This document shows positions 37,201-46,200 of a DNA stretch of 64,000 nucleotides, piece by piece. The DNA is taken from positions 461,181-525,180 of the forward strand of contig NW_019091430.1 in the NCBI RefSeq assembly GCF_001949145.1. The letters are read 5' to 3'. This stretch comes from Acanthaster planci (lineage: Eukaryota; Echinodermata; Asteroidea; Valvatida; Acanthasteridae). The stretch's first letter is position 1, and every line of letters begins with the position of its first letter. Made by a program: the position numbers and the translations under genes. The notes beneath the pieces are model-generated. The model saw only the letters and a list, made by a program, of their open reading frames with translations, did not search any database and was not told where the DNA came from.

Positions 37201-40200
37201 GGTACCTAGTTTTCCTTTTTTGGATTATAACCCCAACGAAATCTTTTCATTTCAGGTGTTTCAAGGTTTTCATGAGGGTAATATCCAGTTTGCACCAACC
37301 TACAAGTATGACCTCTTTTCCAATGATTATGACACAAGTGAGAAGAATCGCTGCCCGGCTTGGACAGATCGTGTCCTGTGGAGGCGTCGCAAGCGTAGAT
37401 TCCAAAAGAAGACCAAAGGGGAAGACAATTTGAGTTATTGTGCTCCAGGAAGAATATTGCATTATGGCAGGGCAGAACTGAAAGTCTCTGATCACAGGTA
37501 ATATTGTCTTCTTCTTGTGTGAGACAATGTGCTGTCTTGACTGAAGAGATGTTGATAAATCTCTAGAATAGGGGTAGCATTCAACAGCTACATGTATCTG
37601 ACACAAACTTTGTCATTTTCACACACACACCCCAACAATTGCTCTTAGTGGACTTATGGTACACATTGTAGACTTTGGGTCCCAATTGTAATTACATGTA
37701 GTTATCAGAAATATAAGCCAAGAGGACTGATATTTTCGTATGTTTAGATTATAATAATTTTCTTACCATAGAAATTTGCCAAAAAAATCCCTCAAAAACT
37801 TTGTTTTAAAGGAATCAAAACTATGCAAAATCTACAAACGATAGAATACAGTAGTTTACTGAAATAACAAGCATGCATGTAATAGAGCATATCAATTCAC
37901 TTTCTAGCTGTAGAATTCCCTGGTTGAAAATGAAGTGATGCAAGGGTATTGTTTAAGGTTGCATTTATTTGCTCATTTTACATTGAAAGGGGGTTGAACA
38001 TGACAAAATGGTTCTTTTTAGTGTAGACTTAAGCTGGCATCAGGCTGAGCCCACTCCTGGCATCTTTTGACCCAAGGCCATGTGTGTCAAACGTGGACTC
38101 ACATCTGGACTTAAAGTTCAGTCTCACAAATTTTCTTCAAATTTTTTGCGATTTTTGGACATGTAAGTTACATGGTTTTGCGAAAGCACCACAAAATGGC
38201 TTTCATTTTCTGAGTATGTGTGGTTCTGAAAAGAACGGAGGCAGGCCCATAACTGGGGGGGTGCGTCTGCAACCCCCAACACACTTGAATAAAAGGTCCG
38301 CTTTTGAGGCAAGAAACTATTTTGAGCTGTAATAGAAAATTTTGCCCCCCCCCAAAAAAGTTTGCTTTTGTATTTTTTAACCTCAGTCAATCCCGTCTTC
38401 AGGAGTTAACTTGTAACCCCCTCTAAAACAATTAGTACAACCCCATGAATCCTGCCGTTTTCAAAATAAAAAAAGCAAAAATCTATGCTTGGGCCTGCTT
38501 GAGGATTCACACCCCCCACAAAATTCCTACATGTAGTTACATGTACATACCAAATAGTGTTTTGGTCACATGGTTTGTGAGTTACAAGTCATTTAAGTGT
38601 TGAACTTTCAATTTTTCCCCATACAAGTAACTTTAAGTGCCTGTATCTCCAGTTAGGAAGGTCAGATGATTTTTAATGTTCAGGTCTACAAAATAATTAC
38701 ATATCAATGCATTTGCAAATAAGATGGGAAACTTAAATTTCAATATGGGGGTCAAGCACAATTAACTTTGATCTTTGACCCTTTGCAGGCTGCAAAACTA
38801 ATTTTTTTAAATTATGCCAATAAAAAGTCCCAAGGACTCCCCAAGTATAATCATTGCGCTTGCAAAATAATAAATTGGATCTCAAGGTATGTAGATGGGG
38901 GATAAGTATAAAGAGTAGTGATTAGTTAAACTGCACAATGCCTGGCCAGCTGTTTCTGGCTGTTTAAGCAAAAAAAAAGATTTCACCATGTGTTTGCAAA
39001 CTATGCAGGCAAATGTACATAAGATTGAAAAATCCAGCAATTTGAAATCTGGGAACCAGTGACTATAGAAACACTGGTACTTGTACATGTACATTGCATG
39101 TTTTTTTGCCTGTAACCAGATTTTTCTTAATAGGGAAATCTTTTTCTGCATTTAGCCAGTTTCATTTGTATACATGCAACAACTCTATACTATTGGCCCT
39201 GAGCCATTCAATCTTTTTTTTTCTGTTCATTTAGACCAGTGTTTGCTATCATTGAGGTGGAAGTCCTGAAGATAAATGACCAGAAATGCTCCAGCATCTA
39301 CCATGATGTTGTCTTTGAGCAAGGTCCACCAGATGGCACAATAATCCTCACCTTGACAGCCCTAAGAAGACCAGAAGCATGTGACTTTGATGATGACACT
39401 GTAGATCAAGTTTTGGAATTGTTAGGGCAAGTTGGGGAAGCTGTACTTGTCAGGTGAGACCTTCTTTTGTTTTGTGTTCCTTTTAAATACAGGTTTTGCT
39501 GGACAACTTTGCCAAGCAGTCATTCATTTTGGTACAGTGCTTATTCCGTTACTACAGAATTTTGTCAGTAGTTGTGTTTACTCAAATTTTTTGGGCTATA
39601 AGACTTTTCAGGTGTTTTTTTTAGTTCAACATTATTCGTGCAGATTATTTGCCCTATGCCCTATCCTATTCAAGTTTTCTTAGTATCTGTAATACAAAAT
39701 CTGAAGATTTATTATTCTTTTCTACTTTAATTGAATAATAATAGTAGTATAGGTATTTATAGGGCGCCTTTAACATGGATCAAAGTGCTGTACATCATTA
39801 TTAGCCCCGCTCACTGGGCCCATGAAACATTCCAAATACCGGTACCATCTCAGCTCCCTGGGGAGTATACAGCTCAATGCTGCCATTTTCGGCACAAAGC
39901 AGCTAAATCAACCACAATAACCATCTCTGCCCTCACAGGTACCCAATTACTCCTGGGTGGAGAGAGGCAATGAGTGACAATGTGCCTTGCCCAAGGGCAC
40001 ACACACCACAAGGCCACAACATTCTGCATGAGCAGTAGAATGTCATGATGTACATGTAGCAGATCCAGTTTCTTTATCATCAATCAATTGAATTAACAAT
40101 ATGTGAAATCAGTTGAAAATGGAGTTGAAGTTAAATAGTGCATGGTTGGTTGAATGGGTACATGTGTAATTGAGTGAAATTCATAACATACATGTACATG

Positions 40201-43200
40201 TATTTAAAGCTTAGAGATACCTCTTAATTGTGAAGACAAACATCAAGTTATTTCTTCATTTCTGCAAGATTCAGCAATTCAACAATGCAAATTCAAGCAC
40301 ACACATATTACACTTCTTGATTTTAAGTTCTATCTTTTGGAAGCTTGTCACAGAGGCAGTTGTATACTATTGTTGCAGTTAAATCACATACAGTACATGT
40401 TCGTGTACATACATGTCTAGTGTCATCAAGCTACAGATATGCTACATTATTTTCAATGAGATATTTTGGTCAGCATTAGGGGTTTGCCTGTATAAAGTCC
40501 TTGTGTAGCCATCACACACAGGTTCCTATAAATCCAAAATCGAATATCACTTTATTCAAATTTAATTATTTTATGACTCACCAGATTGGGATTTATGTTT
40601 GTGATATTACCATCTATTGTGAATAGATTAAGGTTTCTCTTGATTGCCTATGCATTACAATTTACACAGTACATGTATGCCTGAGCTGGACTGAAAATTG
40701 CTTGCGTACATGTAGTTTGTTGGACAAGTAACTAAATTGGTTACCCATTTCTTAAAATAAATGCATACGGAATCAATGCAACGGCAAATATAAAACATTT
40801 CCAAAGATTTTTGTGCAGTTTAACATTAAGGATTTCTTGGATGAAGTAACATCACAATTTTTGTTAAGTATTTGCCAGGATTGTATTTGAAAGAAATCAT
40901 GGGATGGATCCTCTCTGATTTGCAATGGATTTTCAGTTCAGCAATAAAATTAGACATTTATGATGAGTAAAATTCATTAGAGAAGTCTGCAGCTGGTTGT
41001 GAGGCATATCCTTGATTGCATACCATTGAATTGTTTGGGGAACTAATTTGGATATCACTCAGTGATGGACTATCCATTTGTAATTAGCCATTGATACCTA
41101 TCATTGGCAAATACACATCTTAAAAGCAAAATCTGCTATTTTTCTTAATTGGTGTAATATTTGATTATGTGTCAGGTTTGTAGAGACCAGCATGGTTGTT
41201 ACATTTAAAGATGGATACAGTGCTCTGTCAGCAAGGACTTTGGATGGAACTGAGGCAAGTTGAATGTTTCTAATAAGCTCTCCAAAATAAATAGTTGATG
41301 CAGTATGGCACACTTTATACAGCAACAATTTCCCTTTGGGGGGACCCACCAAGTGCTGAAGGTTCAACGAATAGGCCAATATTCTGATAACATTACACTT
41401 TGTTTGTGTCTGCGCTCTCCTTCAGAGTTAGTGGGGACCATGGTCCACTGAGTACCATAGGAAAGCACACACGTAAACAAGTTGTGGTGTCATCAATACA
41501 GGGGTCTGTTTGTTTTCAAATATCAATGCTGAAGCTCAGCTGTGAAATGGTTCCTATCAGCCCCTTTCTACTTTGTACTTCTACAAAGACTGGATGATAA
41601 GTCATTTGATCATTGTACTCCGTCCAAGTCTAAATTCTGTTTATTTTGAAGACATTTGTCATTCCTATCAAAAGAACAGGCTTTTACATATGGGTTACTC
41701 CAGAAATTAGGGGTCCAAAAGTGTGAAATTTTTGTGTCCCTGTTACATCTGACCTTTGCTATTTGACATGGAAATATCACCAGAATTCATTTATTTCAAA
41801 CTGTTACTACTTGTTTGGCAGGTAATTTGCATTAATTCATTACTCTTGGAAATTGCAAAATGTGTTCTGAACTTACAAAATCATGTCAGATGTGACAGGG
41901 ACAGGAAAAAATGGACCCCTAATTCTGGAATTAACCATATGTTAAAAAAAACCTCCGTAACTCAAAACGGCCACATTTCCACATCCACTTACCTCTTTTT
42001 TGAGGCCAAACCAAAAGAAACTGCTGCCAAACCACCAAAAAATGTAGAGTATATTATGAGTCAGTATTGCCAAGCATACTTTGTCTCTATATCAGTCAAT
42101 CCAACTTGTACCATTTACCACCCAGCAACTGCAGTAAATTCTGGCTTTCAAAGTACATGTAGCCTGATTGCTACCTCTTGGCTAATTGTAGCCTGCACGC
42201 CAGCAGTCAAATAATGAAAGGAAAGGTCATGTGACCAAACGTAGGAGAACCCTAAGTTGGTATAACAATTTGATCATGTCCATATACATGTAGGTCCAAG
42301 TTTTGAACCCAATCAGACATGCACTTTAGGACCTGTAGGTTGATATTCCACTAAAACACTCCCTTTTCAAGATATCTCCAAGGTTGGAACCCTATCGGAC
42401 GTGTACTTCACAAGATACAGTACTTTGAAGAGTGCTCCTTTCATGTCACATTATTTGTCATTACTATGTACTCAAGGTCAATGATCGTCTATAACACATT
42501 GATTCATTCTTAGCTACCGATACCTGCAAGGTTTCAACCCAATTGGATATGTACAATACAAGTGAATGTTGTGTTCATCGAGAAAAAAACACGGAATAGG
42601 TTCTATTGGATTTCAAATGTTTTGGCGTTCCATACAAATGGCCACATGTTGCAATGACATTTTGGTCATTTGGCATTCAATACAAAGTGATCTGACTTCA
42701 GCGCCATGTGCTTGTTTCAATGCCCTGAGTATGGCTATGCACTGTGCAGTGTCTTTGTTATAGGTAGATATAATGTGTTCACCCACATAGAAGCCAATAC
42801 ACATTGTATATGTATGCATGGGATTCTTAAGTGCCCAAATATCGTAAGGAGCATTTTTGTTGTCAGAGCTTTATATGTGCGAACAAGTAGACCAGTTATG
42901 CATTTGATGCAATGGACTCTAATGCTTGAGCTATCATATTATAGACAATTCATGCTTCTTCCTCTTGCGGTTGATTTTTAAGGGAATTTTGAAGAATGCA
43001 GAGCTTTTTTTATAACTTCCAGTCTGATGATGTCTCCCGCTTCTTTTCAGAACCACACATACTCATAAGAGATGTGTTCCTTCGCATGGTGCTACCGCAA
43101 ACCTTTCCACCTATAACCATCATGAGTTGCTGTTACATATTTACTATATATACTTTACATGTATGTGTAGGTATAATTATGACTTTACCGTACATGTACT

Positions 43201-46200
43201 GGTATTAGACTCAGGAATCAGCTTAACATCTAGATATCTCAAAGGTTTTTATCCATAACTCAGGTTTGAGCTGAGATTTTACTTTATGAAATGCCTTGCA
43301 TTTTTATGTTTCTTGTGACTTATTCAATCGCGATGTTTGCTCTAAGTAGTATTTTCAGCCGAGAATACATATAGGTCTTTCAGGGGATAACTGCATTAGT
43401 CAGGACCTCGTAATCAGGCCTTCGCTAAAGCATATTGACTGAATACTATCATTCTTTTTTTTTCTTTTTTTTGGCAGATTGGTGACAAGGAGCTTCATGT
43501 TACATTGATGACAGAAGACTGGGTTAACAATTTGGAGAAGGAACTAGCCATGTGTGCACCTAATACTGAGCGACTATTCAATCCTGTGAGCAATAGCCTG
43601 CTAGGGGAAGGTTTTGACATTCCGTCGATGAGCTTTGACATGGATGGTATGAACATGATATCCCAGATTGATGAAATATTCAGTACTTTCTAGTATACAT
43701 GCTAATTTCATTATTTACCCTGGTTTACTTCTACCTCCTTGGTCGATCCCAGCAAATCCGTTTTCGATTATTATCCTCACGGGCTACAATTTGATAATTG
43801 ATCATGTGCCCCTAAGGACAAAGCCACTTGCATATCACACCATGACTCGACAGTGCAGTACGTACATGTATGTGATACAGTTACGGTACAGAAAACATAC
43901 ACTCATCTGCATACATATTGATTAAGTTCGTCTTTTGTTACATGGCCCTGTTTCCTTTGTCCGAGTTCGGAGACCCCGGCCACCCATATTAACCATACGT
44001 CTCCGATCCCGGAGTCCCCGGCAGGAAGTGGTTAAAAATGGCAAACTGTCCATTAAGATGGCACCTGACTGTATTCTGATTGCCTTGCATTCCAAGACTC
44101 CATCTCAACATTTCTCTTAATCTGGCTTAAAACACTAAGGTACACTTTTGTATGTTTAATTACAAATTGTAAATTACGAGGAGACAGGTTCTAGTTTTAA
44201 AATGATGTGTTCAAATCAATTGTTATTTTAATATGGTCGACCCATGATTAATTAAAGTCTATGGTTTCATACCTACACTAATAGTTTGTGTCAAACTGTA
44301 GCAAGCCTTGCATGTCATTCACGTCACTGAATAAACATCACTTAAAGGCATATTCCATGATTTGTTGTATTAGCTCAGCTGAGTGTTACTTCGTCCTGTG
44401 CTGAATTTCACTGCCATTCATTATCTGTCTCTTATTTTCTATTTCACATGATGAAGATGAGGATACTGAATGCTTTGAAGAGCTTGAGGAAGCCCCACCC
44501 CTCCCCGCTCCTTTGATCCCCCAGGTAGTTACCTCCCGCCCTAATACCCCTCAGGGCGAGGTGGCAGACCTGGCTGCTAAGCCTACCCTGCCCAAACCAT
44601 CCAGGCCACCACCCCCAAACAGGCCCACCAACCCACCCTCCAGGCCCTTAGCCCCGGCTTCTAAGCAAGTTTGCCCGCCCGAGCCAGAGGTAGCTGTGAC
44701 TCCAATAGGGAAGCTGGAGATTGGTATGGTGACAAAAGAGCAAGTGGAAAACGTGTCAGCAGTCCCTCCTTCTCGGCCAGTTGTCCCACCCCCTAGGCCA
44801 GGGGTACCACCTCCTAGGCCAAATACAGTACCTTCAAGACCAACTCCTAGCCTAACAAACAAGTCATCTACCTTAGGCCAGGTAAGATCACTTTGTCTGC
44901 TCTGTCAACCTGTAAATTAGATTTGACAAAGAAATGATGACGTATGTTTTGCTGGATTATCAAAAGCATTTTTGGACTTGGCCAATTGAAGAAAATTCAA
45001 GTACACTGTACTTGTATTTTGGTTGAACTGACATAGCCATGTTGGGGGCACACAGATGCCTTGGAACTGCCATCATAAAGCTTGGCTGCTTCAATCAGTT
45101 GTAATGGAGGCTTCAGTGTGATGCTTCATATTTTTTTTTGAGCGAGGTACCAGATAACAACCGGCATGGGGCTTTGTTGTGGATGTTGATCTTAATTGTT
45201 GTTGCAGAAGCAAAGTTCGTCATGTAGTGTTTCTATTCAAGAAGAATAAATTCCACAAATTTAAAATTCATGAAGGAATTTAAAAGTTCTTTTGTTGATT
45301 TTTTTTTTCAAATGCAAACAAAGAGATCCTTCTCCCACCTGGAAATTTGCTTACAGCAGATTGGATAGCATAGCCCACACGGCATCAAATATGTGCAGTA
45401 ACTAGCTGTCAAAATGACACAGCTGGGTTTCCAAACACATGTTGACATGCTTTTCCTGTTAGGAGTGTTCACAGTTCAGTAGTTTTAGGCACAATATACT
45501 GATGATCCTCAGTTCTCAACATCAATGTACATTTATGGTTGGTAATATCTTGAGAGAATTATGATTGGTAATATCTTGAGAGAATTATGATTGGTAATAT
45601 CTTGAGAGAATTATGGTTGGTAATATCTTGAGAGAATTATGGTTGGTAATATCTTGAATTATGATTGGTAATATCTTGAGAGAATTATGGTTTGTAATAT
45701 CTTGAGAGAATTATGAATGCATAATAATGTACTTCAGTGATGGAGAACATTTGTCTGTAATATGCCTTATGTTATACAGGGATGTGAAATCTCTAATTTT
45801 TGGAAGTTTTTCCCTTGTTTGTTAAGTATGCTGAATTTTAGTTACTGGGTTTTTTTCACAAATGGGCCAAAATACGAAATGGTGGACATTTTCGTCAGTG
45901 ACGGTGTCTTATTTGTGAAGCTTGCAATTAAACTACAAAAAAAATAATGCTGAAATGGTATTCTGAATAATGTCAAATTCTCTGTGTTTATGACAGCATA
46001 TTGAATTCAAATACTGGCTTTGGATCTGCAGGAAGCAAAGGTCTCATGTAGAAGGTGCACACCAGACAGAAATTTCATTGTCACAGTGGAAGTCTGTGCA
46101 GTTAGAAAAGTTGGTGTCCCAGCTGTGACCTCTCTTTGCTGCCTGGTGCATTTCTATGCATGCACCCAAGGAAACTTGTGGTTCCTTCATTTGTACTATG

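Larger units (their letters stand above)
32443..37255. other. Large intron with several insertions
   Basis: Contains the palindrome at 32805, the RAG1-like fossil at 33200 to 34430, the short frame near 35300 to 35445 and the inverted repeat at 35921. A segment at 34930 to 35230 shares the phrase CAAGTTTCAACCCAATCAG with 42300 and 42530 variants. The 36.0 to 37.2 kb part shows nothing supported. Confidence 0.6.

Noticed and set aside
41756-42214. Plus-strand 152-codon frame
   Set aside because: It starts within the inverted-repeat element at 41686 to 41942 and has no recognisable domain.
44551-44862. Minus-strand 103-codon frame with glycine runs
   Set aside because: Antisense of the proline-rich exon. 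Proline codons read backwards as glycine, which explains its openness.
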